Assembly: GCA_022496185.1 (NCBI GenBank)
Contig: WTXG01000275.1
Coordinates: 1 to 46,130 of the forward strand
DNA: 46,130 nucleotides
DNA from: Multifurca ochricompacta
Taxonomy: Eukaryota; Basidiomycota; Agaricomycetes; Russulales; Russulaceae
Reading direction: 5' to 3'
Part shown: piece by piece, positions 32,507 through 43,797 of the stretch
Layout: each line of letters starts with the position of its first letter
Position numbering within the stretch: position 1 is the first letter of the stretch
Made by a program: the position numbers and the translations under genes
Notes under the pieces: model-generated
The model's input: the letters and a program-made list of their open reading frames with translations, nothing else
Told to the model about the DNA's origin: nothing
Database searches by the model: none

Positions 32507-32751
32507 AAGGGGCTCAATTTGGTTCTGGACTTAGTAGGTTTTTCCTTCTTTGAACGGTCTCTTTCTCGGACGGCCTCTCCACGTACAATCTCCCTTAGGT
32601 TTTTCTCTTTGAGTTTTCCGCCTCGCATGTCCCCGTAGACACGGCATCTCCATGTACACCCTCACAGTAGTTACATTGTACCCTGATGTAGCCGCGCGAT
32701 TGGGCTGAGTCCCGCAAGCGCGTCAATAAACTCGAGTTTAAAAAAAAAAAA
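32507..32751 (+). mobile_element. Poly(A)-tailed retroposed insert
   Basis: The insert lies between two perfect 13-bp direct repeats GGCTGTATTTCAA (32494-32506 and 32752-32764). It ends in a run of A preceded about 15 bases earlier by AATAAA. Long target duplications and a 3' poly(A) are the marks of target-primed reverse transcription. The 245-bp body matches nothing I know. It could be a 5'-truncated LINE end, a SINE, or a processed copy of a cellular transcript. Confidence 0.75.
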
Positions 32752-32764
32752 GGCTGTATTTCAA

Positions 32765-33240
32765 CACGCAACAAGCAAGTCCAACCTGCGCCGTTTAAAC
32801 GGGTAAGGCGCACGCAAGAGATCGACTTGGGTGGCAAGGCACAGGGCCTCTGACGGAGGTGCTAGGGGACAGAGAACTTCGACTCTGAGCCGTAACTTCA
32901 GAGAAAGCGCGAGTTCCGGAACGAATCGCAGTGACCTGTTATTTAAAACAAGAAAACAGACTTAACCTTCTGTACCAGAGTCATTAAACGCATGTATCGG
33001 CCATTCTAACCACTTGTAAGGACAAACCCACAGGGATCCCCGGAGGTACGACCGGAGATCCGTTTGCAGGAAAAGAAGGTGGGGGTTGAACCAACTGTAG
33101 AACTTGAACGCGAGCACTGGTTATGGAAAAGTAATGTAACTGTCACAAACTCTCTCCCGTGGTTCATCTAAATGTTAATGTATTTACCGGGCACCTAAGA
33201 TATATATGGCCGCTTTTGCTTGTAGTAGCTCCACATGAAA
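32765..33240. other. No gene recognised
   Basis: This is the space between the retroposed insert and the 3' end of FAD gene 4. No gene or repeat structure was seen. Confidence 0.4.
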
Positions 33241-33245
33241 ATGGA

Positions 33246-35243
33246 TTAAAATTTGAACCCGCCAGCAAGACCCATAACATCCTCAGGATCAATGATTCGC
33301 CTCAGCTTTTGCAACCTTTCCACATTATCCCCATACATGTCCTTCAGCGGTGTGTCGAACAGTGCATAGTTCGGGTAAATCATTCCATTCTTCACGTCCT
33401 GCCCATCTTCTAGTGCGGCAGCGTGGAGGTTGTCAGCGACCTCGCGTATCGAGTGTGCCATGATCCCATCTAAGGTCGAGTTTGACCATGTGAGGCTCAA
33501 AACAGATGGGAAGACAGGATGGGAGCGGTCCGGTGGGTAAGCCGATGGTGGGCCATGGCTTAACACGCTACTGACAAAGGGCTCTAAGCCAGCCGAAAGC
33601 AGTACGTTGTTGTCAAGTGCAGTGAGTTGCGCACCCCAGTGCTACGGTCACTTAAGCTGGGTTCACACATAAGTCCGGGAAGGTACATACCAGAAGTTGA
33701 TTAACTATATCGTCGAAGAAATTTGACGAATATTGCGTGGCGGCAAACCCACAATAGAAGCCACTTTGAGGAATGGTGAGGATTGTATTTAAACAAGACC
33801 TATGGGTTACTCACCGAACGCCAGAAGCAATAACCGGGGATGCTAAACCCTTGACAAAAGTCCCGTAGGACTTCGTCACAACATCCTGCTGTAGAGTTGG
33901 GATACTAAGGAAGTCGTCGAAAATCCCGGGCGGGGTTGGGGAGCGTCATACAACAGAATAGTGGTCGTAGAAACCTACGGAACGCTTCAAGCTTATGTGC
34001 AGTGCGACGCGCGGTATGCGGACATACCTTCCCAGACGAGTAGGTGAGCACAGGGACAATAACAGCTTTTGGATCAAGTCAATTTTGAACTTTGCGACCG
34101 CGTTTTTAACCGCTTCTAGTTGATCCGGCCCGTACACAGCAAGACCACCCTGGCCGCGATTATGAGTCACCGAAAACACTGCATGGCTCCTTAAACTGAC
34201 TGACCCATACTTCCCCTTGCCCATGCGATTTCAGTATGTACTTGGTCACGACTCCCTGAAAGTCATTTAAATTTTCCGTTCCAACGAATCTGAAATAGAC
34301 CCACAAAATTATTACCACCACCCTGCAGGATTGGCATGTTAGACGAGAGAACCAATCTTAGCTGTTTTGGTGCTTACTCGGAGGGCAAACCACAAATCCT
34401 GATCACTTTCCGTCACCGTTTTGATCGTGCCGTTCGGAAGGACGAACTCGTATGCCACTATATTATCAATTCCAAGTCCGTATTGATTAGACTTGAAAGA
34501 GTATCCTGAATAGTTATCTGTGATAAGTCCGACATAACGGTGGCGAACAACAGCAACTCACCGCCTCCAAGCAACAAGCCGCCAACGCCAACACCTGGTA
34601 TCCGTCCACCGATGACGGTCACATTAAATGGATCCAGTTGCTGGTAAACATCGTCCCAGGTGAGGCCAGGCCCGACTTCGATGGTGCCAGCTTCAGCGTT
34701 GACCTTGAGTTGGTTGAGACGGGATAAGGAAACCTGAACTCCCTGAGTTGAAGAGAAGTGAGGATTAGTGGCATGGCCTGCACTCTTAATTGCAAAGGGT
34801 GTGCGTGTCCGGCCAAGAATTTGCAGCTGTGACAAGTGACCATGACCGTGACAAATTGGGTCAGCGCACAGTGACAATAAGACAATGTTGAAGATATCAC
34901 CCACAATCACGGCCACATCTTCAGTAGAACCAGGTTCAACGGAACAAGCGGAGGAATCGGAGCTGGAAATGAAGGCGTGGTCGTTGTCTGCGACATACTG
35001 GGGCGTGTCTTTTCTCGGTTGGGGTGGTCAGAATGCAAGATGTTGAGGAAATGGGACTTTCAAGCACACACTTGGGTCGAAAATTTGTGAGGAGCCGGAG
35101 ACGGATGAGGCGATTGTTTTGCACACGCCAAGGAAGTCACCATGGTGGGTGTCTTTCTTTGAGACCTGAGAAATGCCAGAGGCACTTGCACACGAAGCGA
35201 GCGAAAGAGCACCCAGAGCGAAAGAGATATGTGGCAACAGCAT
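33246..35243 (-). pseudogene. FAD-linked oxidoreductase pseudogene (gene 4)
   Basis: The ten-exon family plan is complete, from the signal peptide MLLPHISFALGALSLASCAS (ATG at 35243) to the end GGFKF (33246). The micro-exon GGTGGTGGTAATAATTTT is present near 34310-34327. Two frame breaks are visible: in exon 7 near 34070-34090 (around AAAATTGACTT on the coding strand) and a 1-nt deletion in exon 8 near 33930. The flavin loop is IKSAGHATN, so the His is kept. Splice sites look usable, including a CGA-GTAAGC donor after exon 4. Exon 4, intron 4 and the micro-exon region are nearly identical to gene 3, while other parts are clearly diverged. If the two frame breaks were sequencing errors it would be a normal gene; gene 3 could not be rescued so easily. 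Confidence 0.75.
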
Positions 35244-35308
35244 GTTGACCTATAGGCGCCGGTTCACAGTAATTGGTGAGCTCAGCTCATGATGATGCTG
35301 GCCATGAA

Positions 35309-35325
35309 CTCCTTTTATTGATACC
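35309..35325 (-). promoter_or_regulatory. TATA-like box of FAD gene 4
   Basis: The minus strand reads TATCAATAAAAGGAG about 70 bases before the ATG at 35243, identical to the motif upstream of gene 3. Confidence 0.5.
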
Positions 35326-35329
35326 GACT

Positions 35330-36670
35330 TCAGGGCACCTGATTGCTACTTTAAACTTCATTGATGGTAACTTTGAAGTCATCACGAAAACCCTCCGGTT
35401 TTTTCGGTGGTATGAAACTCAGGGACCACTGCTTGACTACGCGAGGTCTTCTTTTTAAGCCAGATTTATTACGCGCTTGCAAGCCATTACCTAAGTCGCT
35501 CGGCTACTAGACAGGGCTCTAATAACTACTACCGGGAACAAGAGAGGGTGGTGGGATGATATCCCATGAGAAAAACCCAAACGTGGGGAAAAGGAAGGTC
35601 GTCAATAGTACAAGTCGCTAGTCACGTAGAGTAAAGAAACCTCTTACCCTGCTAAGCCTAGCTCGGCTTCCCCAAGTGAGGTTGTCAGGACCTATCATCT
35701 AGTGATCGCGTCACCAATCCAGGGTTTTTCTTTTTTTTGACATGACCACCAATCAAAGGTTACCCAGCGGATGAGGTGGGAATGCAAGGGAAATATCCAA
35801 TTCCTATTCTGCGCGCAGCAAATACATGCAAGGGCGGGTGTGAATACTTGGTTGAGATGAAACAAGGGACATCAGGAAGATTTACTCTGCCGATACATGA
35901 CCAATCAACTAGAGATACGATACAATAAGTGAAACTGATTAGAATGCAATCTCATGTGCGAACCCTTTGAATGTGTCAACACTAGTCTTTGAAGTGTAAT
36001 GGTAATGGATTACTATCATAAATTGGCATAAGATGTGCTGCTCATAAGAACGCACCCAGATGCACAATAGTCTGAATGGCCACAAATTTATTGAGTACAG
36101 GCCAGTAGCTACCACATTGGTGGGACCGGACAGTCTGGCCCGATGTCTGTGTGTGTCAGATAACTGATTCAGCCATGCACGACATGCTCCTTCAAATCTT
36201 GTCACAAGTAAATAGTATTATTTTCTCTTTATTTTCACACTCATTTTGTAGTTTTCAAGGATTAGTTTCTGTATGCATTCATATTTAGCTAATGGCTTAT
36301 CTGCTGCCGCCCAAATAAAAGGTAATAATAACATAGTTTTGACCACCTTTATCTGCTGCCCAAATTGGTAACTAACACCCTTTTTTACAGCTGCGCTCAA
36401 CGCGCCCTTGGCCCCACGGCCCCACAGTTTGGTTTGTCATTTGTCATTTGAATATGAGTGTGGGAACTACATTTTCCACGCCACACATTTCTCACTCGCT
36501 TCACAGGCCACACACACACTTCTCACCTCACCTCATAGAAGAAGACTTAAGACTCAAGCTGCCCCTAGCTAGCTGCCGAGGCAGGAACCCGAAATTGTAC
36601 GAAATGTAAATCAACCCCTCTCGAAAAAATGATCGGATCAAAGAAGAGCGCATACAAAGAATAGAGTAGC
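35330..36670. other. No gene recognised; contains one dispersed repeat
   Basis: The spacer between genes 4 and 5 has no supported gene. A short repeat at about 36140-36245 also occurs near 39785-39900. CACACACTTCTCACC-type low-complexity sequence lies near 36480-36530. Confidence 0.4.
36140..36245. repeat. Small dispersed repeat, copy A
   Basis: The copy shares AACTGATTCAG, a CATGCAC...ACA block, then ATCTTGTCACAA-TAAATAGT and CTCTTTATT-TCACACTCATTT with 39785-39900. The copies are in the same orientation with several substitutions. They bracket FAD gene 5. The element type is unknown. Confidence 0.6.
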
Positions 36671-36672
36671 TG

Positions 36673-38807
36673 TCAAAACTTGAACCCTCCCGCTAGGGTC
36701 ATGACGTTTTCAGGGTCAACCCTCTGCCGAATCTCCTTCAACCTTGGCACATTATTTCTATACACGTCTTCGATTGGCGTCCCGAACAGTGCATAATTCC
36801 CATACACCGCCGCCGTCTGAACATCTTGGCCATCTGCTACCGCAGCATTGCGCACCATGCGCGTGCTTTCCCTCAAGGCGTTGGCGACCTCCCCGTCGAA
36901 CGCCGGGTTCGTCCACCCAAAGTAGAGGTTCGTCGGAAAGAGCGCTCGCGAGCGGTCCGGTGGATAAGCAGAGGGTTGGGATGCTGGGGAGTGGGTGAAG
37001 AGTCCTGCGTCGAAGGGCTCAATATCATAAGAGGCGATCGTCCCCAGGTCGAGCTGTGCAAGTTTGGCGCCCCAGAACTAAGCATGGTTTTGTTTTATTT
37101 GTTTTATTTTTATTTTTGTTTTGGGGGGGTGGGAAAAGACATTGGTCAGTATGCGAAAACCCATATTAAAGGGAGAGCAAATTACGAGTGTTTCGTTGAC
37201 TATCACGTTGAGCAGAGCGGATGAGTACTGCAAGACAGGTACGCTACTAAAGTACGCTCTGCGAGAGAATCAGTATTAGGTCCCCGAGGGAGGCAGACAC
37301 TGAGTCGGAAAGAAGTAACTGACCGCGTGCCGCCAAAGGTGTTTGTTGATGGGAAGATGCTGAAAACCTCCAAGAACGAACCCGATCGGACGGTGGATTG
37401 AATGTTCGGTATCGCAAGAAAGTCGTCAAAGATGCCCTCAGGTCGTCCAGGCCCGTCATAAAACATCAACAACACCAGTGAGGGCTATCAAATAAAACGA
37501 ACATTCACCCCAGGATTTAAAATCTGGAACACATGAGCATGGGCATGGGCGCACCGAGCCTGAAAAAGCGTTGTATGTTGGGATTATGGATGCTTTCTTG
37601 TCCTGAACTTGCTGGAATTTGACAATCGCTGTGTTGATCTTGTCAAACTGCTGGCTAGAGAAAATGACAAATCCGCCCTGTGTTCCAAAACCTTAAGTCC
37701 ATGGGAAAGCTATGAAGAAACAAAAGCGTACCCAGACGTTGCCTTGATGGTGAGCCTTCAAGACAAACTTGGTCACTATTCCCTACAAAGAGTGTAAGTC
37801 AAAGTTTCCAAAGTCCATTCCAGTCAATCGTACAAAGTTGTTGAAACCACCCTGATGCCAAGTTAACCACGAAATCAGGAAGAAAAAAAAACGACTTGAT
37901 GATCTACCCTCAAACCAAACCACAGATCCTCATCTTCCGGCCTAACAACCTTGATCCTCCCATCCGGTAATACCATCTCGTACGAATCCACGTTATCAAT
38001 TGCAAGCCCAAATTGGTTCGTCTTCCACGAGTACCCTTCCGACCCGTGATTATACCAAAAAATCCCGATGGACTGAATAGAAAGGGGCTCACCGCCACCG
38101 AGTGTAAGTCCCGCGACGCCGACACCGGGAACGCGTCCACCAACAACATTCAACCCAGTCCCGTCCAAGGCCCTGTACACATCGTCCCATAAGAGACCAG
38201 CACCGATCGCGACGGTGCTGGTCGCGTTATCAACAGTGACGGAATTGAAACGGTTCATGGAAATTTGCACTCCGGAAGTGGACGAGAATCCTAGGATCGT
38301 GGAATGGCCACCGCCTTTGACGGCGAATGGCGTGCGCGTTTGACCTAGGATGCGTAGCTTAAAAGGAGGTGATTTGTTAGAGGGCAGTGGTGGAATAGGA
38401 GTTGTGATTTTAAGGCAGACTTACGATGCTACCAACATCTTGAGGTGTGCCAGGCTCCACACTGCACGCAGACAGCTCCGTGCTCGACGATGCCCAATGC
38501 GCAATATCTGAAAAGTATTGCACCGAAACTAAGGGGACGCGAGAGTGGTGGCATCCGCCGTCAGCACCTTGAACAGGGGCGGTTGACACAACGTTTTGGA
38601 CAGGAGAGACTCACGGGGGTAAGACAGTGCAGAGGCGTTCGATATGGCCTTTCCGATGAGCGCACATGCAGATCCAAAGCCTGTCGCATCGTCGTTCTTG
38701 ATGTTGCTGGCGTTTCTGGTTTGGTGAGGCTCGGCGCGCGCGAGCGCCACGAACGAAAGAAGGAGCAGACACAGAAGAGAGGCGGTTCTGCTGACCATAA
38801 TCCCCAT
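36673..38807 (-). CDS. Secreted FAD-linked oxidoreductase, BBE-like (gene 5, intact, diverged)
   Basis: The ten exons, in coding order, are 38807-38615, 38528-38425, 38357-38093, 38035-37908, 37851-37834, 37782-37732, 37677-37555, 37484-37324, 37246-37186 and 37077-36673. The exon plan, including the 18-nt micro-exon, equals that of genes 1 and 2; only exons 1, 9 and 10 differ in length. The product is 502 residues with a signal peptide (core LLCLLLLSFVALARA). The PCMH domain has VKGGGHSTILGFSS with His117 as the likely flavin anchor. GGRVPGVGVAG lacks the Cys used for a second link. The end is YGNYALFGTPIEDV...AGGFKF. It is well diverged from genes 1-4 yet unbroken, which suggests long-term selection. 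The start could also be the second Met, three codons later. The substrate is unknown. Confidence 0.88.
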
Positions 38808-38809
38808 AC

Positions 38810-39780
38810 GCGAAGAAAAAAAAATAGATGTCACTGTGGGACAGGCCACCACTAAATTGGTTAATATTTAAAAAGGTAGGCGATTTTACATGGGTGACGT
38901 GACAAGTAATAATTACGATACCCGGTTGGATCCCGCCGATGGATGAATCAGACCACTGTCGATTCATTTCGTTGTGCCGCCTATACTAGCTCGCCGTGGG
39001 GCGTTTCAGGTTGCGCTGTCAGACGAAGAGCGCCCTCGTTCGCGGACTCAGGGGAAAGTACAGCCAAGGCGGGACAGGCAAACCATTATAAGACCGGATT
39101 GAAGAAGCGCGGGAGGAGCACAAGCCGAGGTGTTAGCGCCTTGCTTGTACCCGCGTGGAGAGGTGATTGCGATCACCTGTAACAAGGTTAGGGAATTTGT
39201 GATGACTCCACTCAGATGTAAAGAGGAGTCATTGGACGGGCGTTAAACAACTTTTGATGGCCTCCTAAGACATTCCTGCCTCCGTCATCGTGCAAGAAGT
39301 TCATAGACTCAAAAATGAGAATATAAGTTCGATGGAGAAAAGAATGCAAGTCAACCTAACCTACTACATTGGGTATTTGACAATATGGCTGGCACCGGCG
39401 CCAAATGGCTTAATTGGTAGGGTTGGGCGCGCATCAATTCACGACCATGGACCATAGCTACGAAACAAAAGGATCTCAGGGGTAATGATTTATTATATGA
39501 TAACTTTCACTTGACTCCTAGATATATCTTGTATCCTTACCAATGTCCGTTTCAAGCGCGACGACCTATTGGGCTGTTACATTTTCCGGACTCCTATGAT
39601 GATTAGTTCCGATGTGTGGTATGAAAGCGACAGTGATCGATCAAGGTATGATTGTTGAATTTTGTTTTTTTTTTGGATATGATTGTTGAGTGTTGAGACG
39701 GGCTTTGTAGCGACCGGACAGTTGAGGACCGGACAGCTGGACACCCAGGTGGACTCGATCTATTGATCGTGATAAGATAA
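38810..39780. other. No gene recognised
   Basis: This is upstream sequence of gene 5 and spacer. A TGGCTTAATTGG near 39405 looks like a tRNA A box, but no B box or cloverleaf follows. No open frame with a domain was seen. Confidence 0.4.
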
Positions 39781-39784
39781 TCTA

Positions 39785-39900
39785 AAGTGCGTCCATCAAC
39801 TGATTCAGAGATAATTCCACATTGCATGCACAACACATTCCTTTGTATCTTGTCACAATTAAATAGTTATGTTCTTCTCTTTATTGTCACACTCATTTAA
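39785..39900. repeat. Small dispersed repeat, copy B
   Basis: This is the second copy of the repeat seen at 36140-36245. Directly to its right is a TATATAAGG-like box near 39903, which might be part of the same element. Confidence 0.55.
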
Positions 39901-39904
39901 TAGT

Positions 39905-40565
39905 ATATAAGGACTCTACTTTATACACATTCACTTCAGCTTGACCACAATAACTGATGTTTTTTTTTGAAATTGATTTTATTACAGTGACTTCTTCCAA
40001 AATTGATTCAATGTTTTGCACTTTCTCATTGTTTGCTAATTAACTCAGGAACCAGAACAAATAAGACCAAAGCATAAGTTAATGACTAACACTAGACCAT
40101 CAGGGCTATCCATTGAAAAAGCAATGATGTAATTTGGTCAGTATCTAGGGATCTGCATGGGTACATGATACCTGCACAGGTTTTGAGTACAGGTACCTGC
40201 AGGTATGGGTATGGGTCACCATGACTGACCTGTGGACCCATACAAAGACCCACAGGTACCCTGTTACAACCCCACTCTTTTCCCTAACCCTTCCTTGATG
40301 CCATCCTCTCTCCTGATCTCTGCCTTGCCTGATGCCTGTGGCCTGCATACCCAGGACCCTACCCTGATGCCTGTGACATGATGCTCACAGGACCCCTTAC
40401 CCTTGATACCTGCACCTGACTCACTGATAGTTCAGCTACTGTGCTGATGGCTGCATTCCCCTTTCCCCTGATGCTTGGCCTCTGTCTTGGCCAGCATCTG
40501 TACCCTATCCCTGTGGCTGACACCCATGGGATCTCTGACACTGTCCTTGCCAAACCTGACTCTGA
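39905..40565. other. Spacer with a GGTACC/GGGTAT-rich tract
   Basis: The stretch 40155-40265 is rich in GGTACCTG, GGGTATGGGT and their complements. This recalls the GGGTACGGGT subterminal repeats of the hAT-type MITE at 15419, but with CG changed to CA or TG. I could not define inverted ends or a target duplication. The rest (40265-40565) is pyrimidine-rich and carries no gene. Confidence 0.4.
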
Positions 40566-41146
40566 TGTTACGAACAGGGCCTAGCAGCCCTATTTTCTTC
40601 ACTCTTCCCAACAGGGATCCCACTCGTCCCCCAACACTTCACTTCCTTATTACGTCTCCCTCCTGGGACCCCTCACATGCCTTGCTTCCATCCCCGTGAC
40701 CACTGTTTGGACCTATGTACTTACTGTTTGTTTATGATTACTCTTTCTTATCTTCTTATCTTTACAATTGGACACTTACTTAATTCCCTATCAGAAGCCA
40801 GGCTTTACGCCCTCCACTTTCGTATCTTTGGGCCCACTTGACTCCGTTATCCTTATCTATAGATGCCCGTCCAGTTACGTATATAAGTCGGTCCTAGCTA
40901 CACGGTAGACCTTAGACTCGACTTATTGAATACATCGGTGTTTGTCTTTTGGACTTCCCCTTGAAACCTTTGACTCGATCATCTCAGTGCTTTTGGCACT
41001 TTCCGCTCAACATTGTCACAGGGGAACAGCCCCCTTGACTTTGACTCATCCATTCAAACTCCAAGAGGTCTTATTGACTTCTTATCTAAATGAACGTACA
41101 AAGCTGTCGCACAAGTCGTGCAGAACGTCTCACACTGGACGTAACA
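40566..41146 (+). repeat. 5' LTR of chromovirus copy 2
   Basis: The LTR is 581 bp with ends TGTTACGAAC/GTAACA. A TATATAAG box begins at 40880, and AGACTCGACTT, the proposed 5' end of the transcript, is at 40914-40924. It is clearly related to, but diverged from, the copy 1 LTRs, and it keeps CG at several sites where they have CA or TG. Confidence 0.92.
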
Positions 41147-41148
41147 TC

Positions 41149-41159
41149 AAGTTGAGTCT
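41149..41159 (+). promoter_or_regulatory. Primer-binding site of copy 2, self-priming type
   Basis: AAGTTGAGTCT begins two bases after the LTR and can pair with 40914-40924, exactly as in copy 1, although the LTR sequence around it has diverged. Confidence 0.65.
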
Positions 41160-41165
41160 CTCACA

Positions 41166-42660
41166 GTGGCTTCCAGCCGCAGTCAGACCCTCTTCTGGGA
41201 AGAACTCATCGAACACAGAGATGAGCATAATCTTTCACAGCAAGTACTTGGCTCTGCCACCTGGAAAGACTTTGAGTCCGAGTTTGGATACTACATCTAT
41301 CACGATGGAAGATACCAACCAGTAGAATACAACAACGAAAAGAGAGTTTGGTATCGCATCCGATACTCAGACAGCCGACACTCTTGGGTCACTACAGGAC
41401 CTGCCCCACCTGAATTTGGACTAGGCCCATGGAGAGAGAATCCTCCAGCCATTGTTATGGACTCCGAACCAGAAGAGTACGTGGAAGAACCCAGTGAAGA
41501 AGCACTGGCATTAGCAGCGGCTACGTCTCCGGTTGCACCCGTAGTTGTCATGTTCAGAGCACCTGCTTTGACAACTCCCCAGATATCGACACAGACCACC
41601 GACACTATCACCCCATCCTGTCCACCCATGTCCACCATCGCCGCCCAACTTCCAGACCCCGCTCCACCAGCCCCTGTGGCACCACCTCCAAACATCCCCC
41701 CCCCTCTGGACGTTTGTCAGGAGTGTTGCCCCAGACATTCACTGGGGACCGCTCACAGAGTAAAAAGTTTATGTTGGAGTTCACGACCTTCAAGAACTTC
41801 AATCATGATGTTCCACAGATTGTCAATCCCTTCCAACATGCCAATCTGTTTCTTTCCCTAATCCAAGGGGATGCAGTGGATGACTGGACGATGGAACAGT
41901 TGGAGTGGCTGAACGAACAGGTTGAGAGTGGGCGTCGAACCACAAGCGAAGGTCTTTGGGAGACCATAGCCGAAAGGTTCAAGGATGCCTTCACAGATGG
42001 GCAGGCCAAACAGAAAGCAGCCTGGGAACTAAAGTCCCTCAGAATGGAGAAGGGAGAACTTGACACATATGTGGCCAAGTTCAGAAGCCTGGCCAACAGA
42101 GCCGGCTACGATACAGATGAGGAGGCCACACTGGACCTCTTCTCACAAGGGCTACCCAACCCACTAGTCAAAAACATCATACAGTTCCATCATCCCCATG
42201 ATTGGGACACTTGGGTCGATGCTGCCCGCCAGCAGCAACAGGACTATCTGGACTTCCAAACATGATTTGGAGTCAACACTAAGAAGGGAAAAACTCGAGA
42301 TCAGTGGAAGGCCGCCTTCAGAGTAAAACCTGCCCAGCACACTCAGCGGGATCCAAACGCTATGGATACCTCTGCAGATCGAGCCCGAGCTCGGGCAGCA
42401 CTCATGGAGGATGAGTGGCAGACATTAATGAAAGAAGGGCGATGCTTTTGCTGCCAAGCACTAGGACACATGTCTCGGGATTGCCCCAAGAAGGGGGTAC
42501 GTGTCGCCACGGCAACCATCACAACAGAAAACCCTGCTCAGAATAATCCGACCACTGTAGACAAAAGATCAAAAGAGGAGAAAGCCCAGGATATATAGGC
42601 TAATATGATGAAGGAGAGTGAGGAAGTGTGCGCCATTTTGGTAGAAAAGGCATTTGCAAA
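41166..42660 (+). pseudogene. gag: gag of chromovirus copy 2 (broken)
   Basis: The frame opens at GTG (41166) in the same context as copy 1 (A at -3, G at +4). It encodes the conserved N-terminal block (YYIYHDGRYQPVEYN, WVTTGPAPPEFGLGPW), a Pro-rich linker and the gag core. The intact CCHC knuckle CFCCQALGHMSRDC is near 42445-42486. Breaks are a frameshift in the C-run near 41700, a TGA at 42263 and a TAG near 42596. Confidence 0.85.
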
Positions 42661-43289
42661 AAAGGATTTTTGTTAGGCTCAAACCCATCGGCCTGGGCAA
42701 GAGCACTCCATGTCACCTCTGTGTATGCTAGTCGATTCAAATTGTTAAAAATACCAGTTCATTTTGAAACTACACAGAGGACGGCCGACCAAGATATTTT
42801 AGTGGACTCTGGAGCCACAGACAACTTCATTCATCCACAACTGGTCAGAACAATGGGTCTGGGGAGGCTGGCACTCCCCCAGGAAAAGAACATTTGGAAT
42901 ATTGATGGAACAGCCAATCGTGCGGGAAAGATTACCCACTATACGGACTTGAAAGTCCAGGTTGGAGAAGTAACGAAGGCCATCTGCTTCTTGATCACGG
43001 ATCTGGGAGATGAAGATCTCATCCTGGGATATCCATGGCTTGCTGCTTTCGAACCAAAGATTAACTGGGCTGATGCGACCATGGATAAGGACTCATACCC
43101 AACCATCATCACGTCACTCGGTTATGATTACGCGGTCAGACATCCAGTAGTCAGGGCTGCACAAATTGAAGAAGGGGATGACCCTGGTCAAGGTTATGTC
43201 ACCAAAGCATCAGAACTGGCCCAGAAGGCCGTGCAGGGACAAGTTGAAAAGACCTACCAAGACATAGTGCCAAGTGCCTATCAACGGCA

Positions 43290-43797
43290 TGTTGAACACA
43301 GAAGATGTTCGGTGATGCTTCAGGCATCAGGTGATTAGATTAGCTACTTTGTAGATTAGATTAGATACCGGAGTTTCGGACTTTTTACATTATCATTATT
43401 ACTTTCTTTCTCACATTCCGCAGTAGCTGACTGATACACCATGTAGCATGTGATTTCTGTAATGGCCAATGGCCTTAGTCCCTCATGTTTATTGTTTGGA
43501 CATTTTCGGCACTTGTGGACTTATTCCCAGTGCACAGACCATCCCTTGAAAGTGTATATAAGGGTGTCTGTTTTGTCTCTTACACTTCAGAGTTCCTTCT
43601 ATCTCTGAAGTGTAAGTCCTCTCTCTTACTTACTACCATACCTTGAGACTAACGCTTCTCATAGTACTTGTCTTTGTCTAGGTCAGTAGTATAGTATAAT
43701 AGAGTTCCTTCTATCTCTGAAGTTACTTGTCTTTGTCTAGCCGACTAACCTTACAGTCAGTATGCTGCACCTCATGCCTGTTTCACATGGCACTGGA
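43290..43797 (+). mobile_element. Solo LTR of a Ty1/copia element
   Basis: The 508-bp insert starts TGTTGAACAC and ends CTGTTTCACA. The flanking 5-mers are CGGCA (43285-43289) and TGGCA (43798-43802), identical except for one C-to-T change at a former CpG. Excision restores the pol frame at Arg-His-Trp-Lys. A TATATAAGG box is near 43556. Its body is related to the LTR at 44221-44736. Confidence 0.88.
43579..43616 (+). other. Perfect 14-bp hairpin after the TATA box of the copia LTR
   Basis: CTTACACTTCAGAG (43579-43592) and CTCTGAAGTGTAAG (43603-43616) form a perfect stem around a 10-base loop, about 20 bases after the TATA box, in what should be the R region. A partial second copy is at 43701-43730. 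Similar hairpins occur in two other LTRs in the window. Confidence 0.8.

Noticed and set aside
39403..39475. tRNA-like sequence with an A-box match (TGGCTTAATTGG)
   Set aside because: No B box (GGTTCGA-type) follows at the right distance and the arms do not fold into a cloverleaf.
40140..40290. Second hAT-type MITE
   Set aside because: The unit repeats resemble those at 15419-16006, but no inverted ends or 8-bp duplication could be defined.
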